Assembly: GCA_937922435.1 (NCBI GenBank)
Contig: CAKZVT010000011.1
Location: forward strand, 62,001 to 126,000
Length of the DNA stretch: 64,000 nucleotides
Direction of reading: 5' to 3'
DNA from: an uncultured Prevotella sp.
Lineage (GTDB): Bacteria > Bacteroidota > Bacteroidia > Bacteroidales > Bacteroidaceae
Positions within the stretch are counted from its first letter, which is position 1. Each line of letters opens with the position of its first letter. A program made the translations under genes and the position numbers. Shown one piece after another: positions 42,220 to 51,044 of the stretch. Below the pieces are notes generated by a model, which worked only from the letters and a program-made list of their open reading frames with translations, was not told the DNA's origin and did no database searches.

Positions 42220-42332
42220 GTTCGCGGTTGTAAGGTCTTACGGTAATACGGTTGTTGTCCGTTTCCGTTGTTCCCGATTCTTTCCAGACCGTTCGGCTCT
42301 CACAAAGGAATGCTCCTAATAAAATATGGAAA

Positions 42333-45300
42333 ATGAAAGCCAACCAACGCATTTATATATATATGCTTGCATGTGCAATGTCGCTTGCAGGCTGTTCAGA
42401 CGACTTATTTGACGGCGGTTCCGCAAATGGCGGAACCGACCGCATCGAGTTGTCGGGTGAAATTGACCAACTGGCCGTTACCCGTGTCAACGACAACGGT
42501 TTCTGCGACGGCGACGTGATGGGCGTTTACATTGTCGATTACAATGGCAACCAGCCTGGCACGTTGCAGCCGAGCGGCAACCGTGGGGACAATGTGCGCC
42601 ATACGTTTGACGAGGATGCAAACAAGTGGAACTCCGCTTATGACCTGTATTGGAAAGACAAACACACACATATCGACGTTTACGGATATTATCCCTACGG
42701 CTCTCCAGAGAGCATAGACGCCTATCCCTTCACTGTGCAACGCGACCAAAGCACGGCTTCTACGGGCGGTGAGATGGGCGGATATGAGGCCAGCGACTTC
42801 CTTTGGGGCAAGGTGGCCGACGTTGCTCCGACTACGAGCGTAATCCGCTTGCCCATGCAACACCGCATGGCTAACGCCCGTGTAACCCTCGTTGAGGGTG
42901 AGGGCTTTGCCACAGGAGAGTGGGCGCAGACGGACAAGATGGTTCTTGCGGCCAACCTTGTGCGCCAGGCTACAATCAATCTTGCCGACGGAACAGTCAC
43001 TCCTACGGGTGAAGTGGAGCAGACTATGACCGTGCCTACGCGCAACGGCGACGAATGGCGCGCCATCGTAGTGCCGCAGACTGTGCCGTCAGGGGCAACG
43101 CTCTTCAGCATAACCATCGGCGGTGTGCCTTACAAGTTCTCCAAGAACGAGGCGTTTACCTACGTCGCAGGCAAGATGAATAACTTTTCAATACGTGTAG
43201 ACAAGAAAGGACAGAGCGGACAATACACCCTCACGCTTATCAGCGAGAGTATAACTCCGTGGGAAAACGACCTTGTAAGCCATGACGCAACGGCGCGTGA
43301 GTACGTCATTGTCAATTCAACTCCCGGCCACCTTAAAGACTCTATCATGGCCGCAAACAAGGACTACACTAAGTTGAAGAACCTGAAAATAACGGGCGCG
43401 ATAAATACTCAGGACTTTTATTTCATGCGTGAAGAGATGGCAAGTTTGCAGTCGCTGAACATGAAAGAAGTTACGGTTAGTGGCAGTTTCGGAGATTCTG
43501 TCTATGAGGAATGGGCAAATGTTTCTACCTCTAATGAAGAAGAAGGCGTGATACCGAGCAGTGCTTTTTATGGGAACAAATCGTTGCTTCGTATCGTGCT
43601 CCCCGACAAATTGGAGGGTATAGGAGAAAATGCTTTTGGACTTTGTTCAAATTTGACAGGCTCGTTGATGATACCTGAAGGTGTTACGAGGATAGCTTAT
43701 GGTGCGTTTAATGGTTGTACTTCAATGACGGGAACATTGTCCCTGCCGAGCACCTTGGAGTATTTGGGCAATTGTTCATTCATGAGCTGTCGCTTTAATT
43801 GTGATTTGATATTGCCTGATAAGTTGAAGTTCCTTGGCGGACTTGCTTTTGATGGATGTTCTTATTTGACAGGTTCTTTGGTGCTGCCTGACGGATTGGA
43901 GCATATAGGTGCATCTGCTTTTTATGGTTGTAGTAGAATTACAGGTAATATTAAGATACCGCAGAAAATCACAAATATTGCAAGTGGAACATTCCAGGGA
44001 ATGGGGTGTAGCGGTACACTGACTTTGCATGACGGAATAACAAATATTGGCGAAAGTGCATTTTCCGGTACGCCATTAAGGGGTGAGCTTACTTTACCCA
44101 AAAATTTGGTTACGCTTGGCAAGTATGCGTTTAGCAATTGTCGCTTTTCCGGAAATCTGATAATTCCAGTAGGACTGATAATAATTAACGATGGTGTATT
44201 TTCCGGTAATTCGCGCCTTATGGGGACGATTGAATTTCCTGAAAATCTTTTGAGTATCGGAGCTAATGCTTTTTCTGGATGTGGTAATATTGAAGGACTT
44301 GTGATACCTGCAAGCGTCGAAAACATATTCAGTGGTGCATTTGCGAATTGTTTTTATATAGGTTCGATTGTTTGTAAAGGCGACATGCCTGCACGTGTTG
44401 CGAGTGGAGCTTTTGACGGTGTTCCCAAAGACAACTTCACCCTTGAAGTGCCTGAATTGGCCGTTCCACAATATCAGACGGCTACTGGATGGAACGAGTT
44501 TAAGCGCATTGCCGCCCATCACGAGCTTGTGTGCCGTCCGGCAATCGCCTGTGCGTTGAATACGGAGCGCACGCAGACGCTTATAGTGGACGCTGAAGGT
44601 GAATGGGAAGTGGCGAGCAAGCCCGACTGGTGCGAGCTGTCGCAGATGAGCGGCGGAGACAAGACTGAAGTGACGCTGACTATCAATACCTTGGCGCAAG
44701 GCGCAGGCGACCGCGTCGGCGAAATAGTGTTCAAGCTGAAAGACGAGGACTACACTCACACGTGTACCGTGTCGCAATACGATTACGAGTACGGCGAAGA
44801 CGAATGGCTGACGCTGCAAAAGGCTACACGCGGCAACAACGGCGGCATCAACATCGTAATACTTGGCGACGGCTACAATGCAGAGGACATTGCCAGCGGC
44901 GACTATCTTGCCAATATAAAGCAGCAGATGGAGTATTTCTTCGGTATAGAGCCTTATACTACTTATCGTGACTACTTCAACGTGTACACGGCGTTCCCAC
45001 TTTCACAGGAGAGTGGTATTGGGTCTGTCAACACAATCCGTTATAACCGTTTCAATACTACTTACACAGGCGGAACGGGGCTTAAGGCCGATTATGACGA
45101 AATCTTCGAGTATGCTCTCAACGCTCCCACGGTGAACACGGGCAACCTCAATCAGACGCTAATCATCATCGTGCCCAACAGTACAGACTACGGCGGTATA
45201 ACGAATATGTGGGCTGACGGTTCGGCAATATCTTTCTGTCCGCTAAGCACGGATTATTATCCTTACGATTCTCGCGGCATAATCCAGCATGAGGCAGGCG

Positions 45301-45815
45301 GCCATGGTTTTGGAAAGCTCGGAGATGAGTATATTTATGTTAATGCATTTATAGATGCTTGTATTGGTTGTGGATATCTTCATGTTCCTGATTTTGAATA
45401 TGGAAAATCTAACGGCTGGTACGACAACCTTTCGCTTACGGGCAAGATGCACGAAGTGCCTTGGAGCCACCTTATCTTTGACGACCGTTATAGCGACTTG
45501 GTGGACATATACGAGGGCGGCTTTATGCACAGTAGGGGAGTGTTCCGCTCGGAGCAGAACTCCTGCATGAACAACAACATTCCTTATTTCAGTACCATAA
45601 GCCGTGAGAGCATCGTGAAGCGCATCAAGCAGTATGCCGGCGAGACGTACTCGTTCGAAGAGTTTGTCACCAACGACAAGCGCGACGCTGGCGTGGTGAC
45701 GCGCAGTGCTGACGTGAATGTGAGCGGACGCACGATGCACAGCCGCCAGATGCCGCCGCGCATACACAAGGGCAGTCCGCTGAAGGGCTTAAAGGCGAAG
45801 AGGACAAGACGGTAA
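42333..45815 (+). CDS. Chimeric surface lipoprotein: fimbrillin-like, BspA LRR, BACON-like and M64 metalloprotease
   Basis: 1160 residues. The lipobox is LAGC. Residues about 30-290 form a fimbrillin-like domain (YEASDFLWGK; KMNNFSIRVDKKG). Residues about 400-716 hold BspA-type LRR_5 repeats (SAFYGNKSL, ENAFGLCSNL). About 736-816 are BACON-like (GEWEVASKPDWCELS). From about 820 an IgA peptidase M64 domain follows, with NIVILGDGYNAEDI and the zinc motif HEAGGHGFGKLGDEY from His986. The ATG at 42333 gives the signal peptide; an upstream in-frame TTG does not. The LRR block is visibly AT-richer than the flanks. A surface adhesin-protease is the likely role; the substrate is unknown. Confidence 0.85.
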   Translation: MKANQRIYIYMLACAMSLAGCSDDLFDGGSANGGTDRIELSGEIDQLAVTRVNDNGFCDGDVMGVYIVDYNGNQPGTLQPSGNRGDNVRHTFDEDANKWNSAYDLYWKDKHTHIDVYGYYPYGSPESIDAYPFTVQRDQSTASTGGEMGGYEASDFLWGKVADVAPTTSVIRLPMQHRMANARVTLVEGEGFATGEWAQTDKMVLAANLVRQATINLADGTVTPTGEVEQTMTVPTRNGDEWRAIVVPQTVPSGATLFSITIGGVPYKFSKNEAFTYVAGKMNNFSIRVDKKGQSGQYTLTLISESITPWENDLVSHDATAREYVIVNSTPGHLKDSIMAANKDYTKLKNLKITGAINTQDFYFMREEMASLQSLNMKEVTVSGSFGDSVYEEWANVSTSNEEEGVIPSSAFYGNKSLLRIVLPDKLEGIGENAFGLCSNLTGSLMIPEGVTRIAYGAFNGCTSMTGTLSLPSTLEYLGNCSFMSCRFNCDLILPDKLKFLGGLAFDGCSYLTGSLVLPDGLEHIGASAFYGCSRITGNIKIPQKITNIASGTFQGMGCSGTLTLHDGITNIGESAFSGTPLRGELTLPKNLVTLGKYAFSNCRFSGNLIIPVGLIIINDGVFSGNSRLMGTIEFPENLLSIGANAFSGCGNIEGLVIPASVENIFSGAFANCFYIGSIVCKGDMPARVASGAFDGVPKDNFTLEVPELAVPQYQTATGWNEFKRIAAHHELVCRPAIACALNTERTQTLIVDAEGEWEVASKPDWCELSQMSGGDKTEVTLTINTLAQGAGDRVGEIVFKLKDEDYTHTCTVSQYDYEYGEDEWLTLQKATRGNNGGINIVILGDGYNAEDIASGDYLANIKQQMEYFFGIEPYTTYRDYFNVYTAFPLSQESGIGSVNTIRYNRFNTTYTGGTGLKADYDEIFEYALNAPTVNTGNLNQTLIIIVPNSTDYGGITNMWADGSAISFCPLSTDYYPYDSRGIIQHEAGGHGFGKLGDEYIYVNAFIDACIGCGYLHVPDFEYGKSNGWYDNLSLTGKMHEVPWSHLIFDDRYSDLVDIYEGGFMHSRGVFRSEQNSCMNNNIPYFSTISRESIVKRIKQYAGETYSFEEFVTNDKRDAGVVTRSADVNVSGRTMHSRQMPPRIHKGSPLKGLKAKRTRR

Positions 45816-45835
45816 GAACTTAAATTGTAACCAAA

Positions 45836-46732
45836 ATGAAGAAAAATATAATAAAATATATCGGGGCGGCGTTGTTTATAATGGGCTTGCCGTCGTGTTC
45901 ATCGGAAGACGGGAACGACGCTCTGCCAGTTGACGCAAAGCATACGCCGATGAAGTTCGACGTTACCCATCCGTCACAGCGCACACGCGTTACCGACACC
46001 GACTTTGAGGACGGCGACCGCATAGGGCTGTTCGTTGCCGCGCAGGATGTTCCGTTGGAAATAGGCGGCAACCTTGTGAACAACGAGCTTTTGACTTGCA
46101 GCGGCGGAGCGTGGAGCGCACAGCGCACGCTGTATTGGGACGAGGGCGTGTTCAACGCTTACGCATACTATCCTTACACTGGGGAGGTAAGTTCGATTGA
46201 AGACATGCCTTTCAGTGTAAGCACGGAGCAAAACACGGTTGACGAAGCCACCGGCATGGACGGATATGAGGCGAGCGACTTCCTCTATGCGAGGACGGAA
46301 GGCGTAAGCGCGTCAGACAATGCCGTACCTCTTACTTTCGGCCACATCATGAGCAAGCTCATAATACGCTTAATCAAGGGTGAGGACTTCGAGGGCGAGA
46401 TGCCGACCGATGCCAAGGTGTACGTGCATAACACTGTGCCGACGGTCACAATTGACCTAAGTGCAGGCGTGGCGACGCGCTATGTGCGTGGCACGAGGAG
46501 CACAATAGAGGCAAGGCAGGACGGCGACTATATGTTCTCGGCCATCATCGTGCCGCAACGGGTGGAAAACCGCATGCCGCTAATAGAGGTCGTGATGGAC
46601 GGCGTGTCGTGCGTGTATGAGAGCACGTTCAACTTCAAGCCGGGCACGCAGCATCTTGTGAATTTCGTGATATCCAACAATCCTGACCAGATAAAGATAG
46701 AAATCGGAGGGGAAATGGAGGACTGGCAGTAG
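45836..46732 (+). CDS. Second fimbrillin-family lipoprotein
   Basis: 298 residues. A signal peptide ends in PSCSS (lipobox Cys). The same fimbrillin pattern as the first gene is present: QRTRVTDTDFEDGDRIGLFV, LYWDEGVFNAYAYYPY, YEASDFLYARTEG, IMSKLIIRLIKG and a terminal HLVNFVISN strand. It starts 20 bp after the protease gene and ends three bases before the next start. With the fimbrillin-like domain of the protease, three such domains are encoded side by side, suggesting duplication. Confidence 0.85.
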   Translation: MKKNIIKYIGAALFIMGLPSCSSEDGNDALPVDAKHTPMKFDVTHPSQRTRVTDTDFEDGDRIGLFVAAQDVPLEIGGNLVNNELLTCSGGAWSAQRTLYWDEGVFNAYAYYPYTGEVSSIEDMPFSVSTEQNTVDEATGMDGYEASDFLYARTEGVSASDNAVPLTFGHIMSKLIIRLIKGEDFEGEMPTDAKVYVHNTVPTVTIDLSAGVATRYVRGTRSTIEARQDGDYMFSAIIVPQRVENRMPLIEVVMDGVSCVYESTFNFKPGTQHLVNFVISNNPDQIKIEIGGEMEDWQ

Positions 46733-46735
46733 CAA

Positions 46736-47779
46736 ATGAGAACGGCTATATACATCCTGTTGGCATTTACACTCATCGCAGGAGGTGTGGCGGCGGCTTT
46801 ATGGCTGTCGCCCACTTCTGTTGTAGACAGTGGCGGAGGGCGTATAGGCTTTGGGCTGTATGACGGCCGCGAACTTGTAGAACTTGCCGACAGCAAGGGC
46901 AATACGTGCTATGTAGTGGAGGACGGAGAAGGGCGCAGGCTCTTCAATATACCTGTTAGGAATTGCCTGCTTGACGTGCGTTACCGCAACGGGCGGCTGC
47001 TGTTCAAGGAAGTGGCTACAGGCAGGAAGGGGTATATTGACAAGCGTGGTGTTGTAACCTTCTTTTCCGACGGCCGGCGGTCGACGGGGCTTGAGCAAGA
47101 AGAGCGTGGACAGGCAAGTTTCCAACCGCGTGAGAAAGAGTATGTGCGACAGGTAGGCCAGGTGCAAGGTAATGAAGCAAAGGCGGACAGGCAGGCCGGT
47201 AGGCTTGACGACAATGCCCTGCGCAGCCTTAAGGCCAATAATCCGTTTTACCGTGAGGCGGCAAGGATATTGTCGGGCAAGCTCGACGAGGGTGATGCTG
47301 CCCGGCGGCGCGTAATATTGAACTATTGTGAGCATTTCAGGATGGCCTATGTCACGAAAGACATCGACTTCCTGCGGCAGACATTCAGTCCGCAGGCATT
47401 GATAATCGTCGGCAATGTGGTAAAGGTGTCTCCAGGCAAGGACAACGGCTATGTGGCCGATAAGCGCGTGGAATATTATCTGCGTACAAAAGACGAATAC
47501 ATAAGGAGGCTAGCTTCGGCTTTCGCAGCGAATAAGAAGGTCGATGTGAAGTTCTCCGACTTCAGGATTATGCGCCATCCTACGATAGACGGCATCTATG
47601 GTGTCAGCTTGCGCCAGCGTTACAGCAGCGACAAGTATTCGGATGACGGGTGGCTGTTCCTGTTGTGGGACTTCCGTGACGAGGCTATGCCTTGCATCCA
47701 TGTGAGGACGTGGCAGCCGGCGAAGGACGTGCACGACGGCGGCGATGTGATAAGTATAAGTGATTTTAATATGGAATGA
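46736..47779 (+). CDS. Membrane-anchored protein with NTF2-like C-terminal domain
   Basis: 347 residues. One N-terminal hydrophobic helix (about 4-24) serves as anchor or signal. Residues about 40-110 contain a WG-repeat-like strand set (GRKGYIDKRGVVTFF). A charged linker (about 115-160) leads to a C-terminal domain of about 160 residues (NYCEHFRMAYVTKDIDFLRQTFSPQALIIVG; ending CIHVRTWQPAKD). It is of a type found in many Bacteroidales envelope proteins and resembles an NTF2/SnoaL fold. Function is unknown. Its stop overlaps the next start (ATGA). Confidence 0.65.
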   Translation: MRTAIYILLAFTLIAGGVAAALWLSPTSVVDSGGGRIGFGLYDGRELVELADSKGNTCYVVEDGEGRRLFNIPVRNCLLDVRYRNGRLLFKEVATGRKGYIDKRGVVTFFSDGRRSTGLEQEERGQASFQPREKEYVRQVGQVQGNEAKADRQAGRLDDNALRSLKANNPFYREAARILSGKLDEGDAARRRVILNYCEHFRMAYVTKDIDFLRQTFSPQALIIVGNVVKVSPGKDNGYVADKRVEYYLRTKDEYIRRLASAFAANKKVDVKFSDFRIMRHPTIDGIYGVSLRQRYSSDKYSDDGWLFLLWDFRDEAMPCIHVRTWQPAKDVHDGGDVISISDFNME

Positions 47780-48825
47780 TGTTGAGACGTGTCTTGAGCT
47801 TTTGCGCTTTGTTGTTCATTTCGTCAGTCGCTCTTGCTGACGGGATGGTTGGCTCATGCGGCAACGCCAATGACGCTTGCCGTCTTGGGGTGCTGCGTGA
47901 AGCAAGCCTGGCGGAACGCGTTGATACGTCTGCGGTAAAGTTCAGCGTCGCAGGTTTCAGGGTGTTGCCCAATGATGTATCCGCATTCATTTCGCCAGTC
48001 CGCGACTTGAACGGGGAGGCGTGTGCCTTGCTGAAGGTCGTAGCTCCGGCTGATTTTGCATTCTCTTCACCTCTTGGTATTGTAAAGAGGAAAAACGATA
48101 CGGGCGAAATATGGCTTTACCTGCCGAAAGGCACAAAGTATCTTACCATAAAGCATCCCCAGTGGGGCGTGATGAGGAACTTCCGTTTCAGGAAACCGTT
48201 GGAAAGCCACGTCGTGTATGAAATGAATATCAAGACACCGGAAGCGTTGCCCGTGCGTCCAGACACAGTAATATTGACCAAGACGGTGACGGACACCGTA
48301 ATAGTTGACAAGGTGAAGCCGAAGACCCCGTTGACCATGCACGCCATGCTTACTGTTTCGGTGCATTCAAACGGACCTTCATGGGGTGTCATGCTGGCAT
48401 TGTTGCGCAAGCATGGCTTTTTCATACATGCACAGGGCGATTTGAGAAGCATTGGAAAGACCGTCCAGTCATGTGACGGGGACGGGTACTTGCCCGACAG
48501 TGAAATCAAACCATATTATACGGGAGAGACACGCCATTCCAATTATGCCGTGACTGCCGGGCTTGTGCATCGGCTTTGCCGCTGGCTCGGGGTGTATTAC
48601 GGTGCTGGCTATGGCCGTGCCGCTACGGCATGGTGCTTGGCCGAGAGCGAGGGCGGAGGCTATGTGCTCAACCGGACTTTGACTCACAAGGGCGTGGCTG
48701 CTGAAGCCGGTCTACTGCTTTCGTTTGGACGTTTCAGCGTTTCGACCTCGGCATTGACTGTGAAAGGGAAGCAATGGCAGGCTGCAATCGGCGTAGGAGT
48801 AAGGCTATGGAAGGAGAAAAAGTAG
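47776..48825 (+). CDS. Secreted or outer-membrane protein of unknown function, PEGA-like plus beta-barrel-like region
   Basis: 349 residues. A cleavable signal peptide (MMLRRVLSFCALLFISSVALA) is followed by a PEGA-like segment (RDLNGEACALLKVVAP; LPKGTKYLTIKHPQWGVM). A Thr/Val-rich linker follows. The C-terminal half has alternating hydrophobic/aromatic strands (WGVMLALLRKHGFFIHAQGDLRS; VTAGLVHRLCRWLGVYYGAGYG; QWQAAIGVGVRLW) like a small outer-membrane beta-barrel. No known family is certain. The start ATG overlaps the preceding stop by four bases, so the two are coupled. Confidence 0.65.
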   Translation: MMLRRVLSFCALLFISSVALADGMVGSCGNANDACRLGVLREASLAERVDTSAVKFSVAGFRVLPNDVSAFISPVRDLNGEACALLKVVAPADFAFSSPLGIVKRKNDTGEIWLYLPKGTKYLTIKHPQWGVMRNFRFRKPLESHVVYEMNIKTPEALPVRPDTVILTKTVTDTVIVDKVKPKTPLTMHAMLTVSVHSNGPSWGVMLALLRKHGFFIHAQGDLRSIGKTVQSCDGDGYLPDSEIKPYYTGETRHSNYAVTAGLVHRLCRWLGVYYGAGYGRAATAWCLAESEGGGYVLNRTLTHKGVAAEAGLLLSFGRFSVSTSALTVKGKQWQAAIGVGVRLWKEKK

Positions 48826-48828
48826 TTT

Positions 48829-50457
48829 ATGCGTAAGCTTGATATATTATTGGCGTTGGCCTTGGTGCTTGTGGTGTCGTGCAGTGAAGACGATGCCCCG
48901 GACAACTTCGAGCCGCGGCTTTTTGTGGGTGAGGCTGTCGACATAACGCGTAACGAAGCTACAGTTACCGGTGGGGTGGAGTTGCGTGGGAGCACGCTCG
49001 AGCCGGAACTTGGTTTCGTATATGGGACAGACCCCGGCTCTATGGCCATGATGGCGGAAGCGGCCAATGCCGGCGACGGAATGGTTGCGGCTAGGCTTAC
49101 AGGATTAAAGCCGGGCACGACGTATTATTATCGCCTTCAGGGAAACAATGGACGTGTGACCTTGGAAAGCGATGCAGGCAGTTTTTCCACGGTGTCCAAC
49201 GGAAAGCCTGGAATTACAGGGCTGACGGTGTTAAGTAAGGGCCCTGCCAGTGTGATTGTGGGCTTTGACATAACCGATGACGGCGGCGGCGACATTGTTG
49301 AGGCCGGATGTTACGTCATGGATACGGCGGAGGGTGTGGCCGAGAAGGTGGAGGCTGTCATGCAATCCGGAGCAAGCGGCATAGGTTGCAGGCTGCGTAT
49401 TGGCGGACTGAAGCTCATGACCGAATATACGTTGCAGCCGTATGCCGTTAATGACGCTGGCGAGACCAGGGGAGAGTGCCTGTCCTTTTCGACGAGTAAC
49501 GCCGTCGAGACAAGCGAGCCCGGGGAACTGGCGTCGCTTATAGGCGAGGACAAGTACGGTTTTACCGAGATGACATTTGCCGGGCCGATGGACGGTGACG
49601 ACATCCGCCTGCTGCGGCAGATGATGGGGCGCGACGTTGACGGCTCGGCTACTCCAGGCAGGCTGGCCAGTGTCGATTTGACCGATGTCAGCATCGTTGC
49701 GGGTGGAGGTAGCTATGATATGTCGCGCTATACCGAGAACAACGTGGTAGGATATGGAATGTTCGCATATTGCGACTTGCTCGAGGACGTCAGCCTGCCT
49801 GCTACGGCCAAGCGTATAGAGAAGGACGCGTTCCTCGGCTGCAGTTCGCTGGAACGGCTCGTCATTCCGGCTGAAGTCGACGAGGTCTCCGTATCAGGCG
49901 GATGTGTTGGCTTGAAGGAGCTCGAAGTCTCTCCTGCCAATCAGCATTATAAGAGTGTCGACGGGGTGCTTTTCAATGCCGACGTGTCGCGCATTGTATG
50001 GTTCCCTATCGGCAAGCAGGGTGATTATGAATTGCCCGGCACCGTAGAGTCGGTAGGCGATTATGCCTTCAGCGGATGCAGCATAACGCGCTTCACGTTG
50101 CCCGGCGGTGTCAAGCAGATAGGGCAGGGTGCATTTTACGCGAGCATGGTGGAAGAAGTGATGCTGTCTGACGGTATAAGGCTTGTGCCTACGGGTACGT
50201 TCCAGGACTGCCGCCAGTTAAGGTCAGTGACGCTCGGCGCTGGCACGGAGCTGGTTTCTGATTACGTGTTCGACGGCTGTCCGCTTGAACACCTGTACGT
50301 GAAGGCGTCGCTGCCCCCGGTATGCGACGGCGCGGCCTTCAGCAAGACGCAGGCCGACTTGTTTTCCGCCTGCACGCTGCACGTACCGCAGGGCAGCTTG
50401 ATGATGTACAAGTATGACCTCGACTGGGGCGGTTTTGACAATATTGTAGGATTTTAG
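48829..50457 (+). CDS. Fn3-like and BspA LRR surface lipoprotein
   Basis: 542 residues. Signal peptide with VVSC lipobox (Cys18). Two fibronectin-III-like modules at about 30-220 (LTGLKPGTTYYYRLQGNNG; GLKLMTEYTLQPYAVNDAGETRG) precede a spacer and BspA-type LRR_5 repeats at about 300-540 (YGMFAYCDLLEDVSLP, KDAFLGCSSLERLVIP, DYAFSGCSITRFTLP). BspA-like repeats mediate adhesion in oral and gut Bacteroidales. It starts 3 bp after the previous stop. It shares the LRR type of the chimeric protease two genes upstream. Confidence 0.85.
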   Translation: MRKLDILLALALVLVVSCSEDDAPDNFEPRLFVGEAVDITRNEATVTGGVELRGSTLEPELGFVYGTDPGSMAMMAEAANAGDGMVAARLTGLKPGTTYYYRLQGNNGRVTLESDAGSFSTVSNGKPGITGLTVLSKGPASVIVGFDITDDGGGDIVEAGCYVMDTAEGVAEKVEAVMQSGASGIGCRLRIGGLKLMTEYTLQPYAVNDAGETRGECLSFSTSNAVETSEPGELASLIGEDKYGFTEMTFAGPMDGDDIRLLRQMMGRDVDGSATPGRLASVDLTDVSIVAGGGSYDMSRYTENNVVGYGMFAYCDLLEDVSLPATAKRIEKDAFLGCSSLERLVIPAEVDEVSVSGGCVGLKELEVSPANQHYKSVDGVLFNADVSRIVWFPIGKQGDYELPGTVESVGDYAFSGCSITRFTLPGGVKQIGQGAFYASMVEEVMLSDGIRLVPTGTFQDCRQLRSVTLGAGTELVSDYVFDGCPLEHLYVKASLPPVCDGAAFSKTQADLFSACTLHVPQGSLMMYKYDLDWGGFDNIVGF

Positions 50458-50462
50458 CGAAT

Positions 50463-51044
50463 ATGAAGACACCAGAAATAGAAGAGCTGAAACTGCTCGT
50501 GGAGCGCAAGTTTGGCAGGGTGCTCGGCACAACGACCGATTTCGAGGAGTTTTCGTTGAGCGTGTGCCGCAAGTACGGCCTGCGCCTGTCGGCCTCGACG
50601 CTGAAGCGCCTTTGGGGATATGTGGGCGACAGCCATACCCCGAGGATGTGCACGCTCGACATCCTTTCGCGCTACATAGGGCACGACAGCTTTTACGCAT
50701 TCAAGTCATGGCTCAAGACGAGTGTAAAGTACAACTCGTCGTTTTTCGCTGCGCAGCAGATTACCAGTAGCGAGCTGGCTTCGGGCTCAGAAGTCGAAAT
50801 CGGCTGGAGCCCTAACAGGCTTGTCTGCCTGACGTACATGGGCGACAGTGTCTACGAGGTGGTTCGTTCGGCCAACAGCAAGCTCATGCCAGGCGACAGG
50901 TTTGTCACTGGGTGCTTTATCAAGGAGCAGCCCCTGTATCTGCCCTACATAGAGCGCGGCGGCCAGCGCACTGCGCCGTTTGTGGCGGGGCGCAACGGCG
51001 GGCTTACTATCATCAACATTACCGGCGGAGGCAGGCGGGCATGA
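50463..51044 (+). CDS. Probable regulatory protein with N-terminal HTH-like domain
   Basis: 193 residues, no signal peptide or membrane segment. The N-terminal about 95 residues are helical (KTPEIEELKLLVERKFGRVL ... LSASTLKRLWGYVGD ... DILSRYIGHDSFYAFKSWL), resembling a DNA-binding helix-turn-helix. A beta-rich C-terminal half follows with a MGDSVYEVVRSANSKLMPGDRF segment. I recognise this N-terminal type only as a conserved Bacteroidales domain without assigned function. Its stop overlaps the kinase start by four bases (ATGA), so it is likely the kinase's partner or target. Confidence 0.55.
   Translation: MKTPEIEELKLLVERKFGRVLGTTTDFEEFSLSVCRKYGLRLSASTLKRLWGYVGDSHTPRMCTLDILSRYIGHDSFYAFKSWLKTSVKYNSSFFAAQQITSSELASGSEVEIGWSPNRLVCLTYMGDSVYEVVRSANSKLMPGDRFVTGCFIKEQPLYLPYIERGGQRTAPFVAGRNGGLTIINITGGGRRA

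Noticed and set aside
42252..42332. Upstream TTG start for the chimeric M64 lipoprotein
   Set aside because: It would bury the signal peptide and lipobox behind 27 residues; the ATG at 42333 gives a normal lipoprotein N-terminus.
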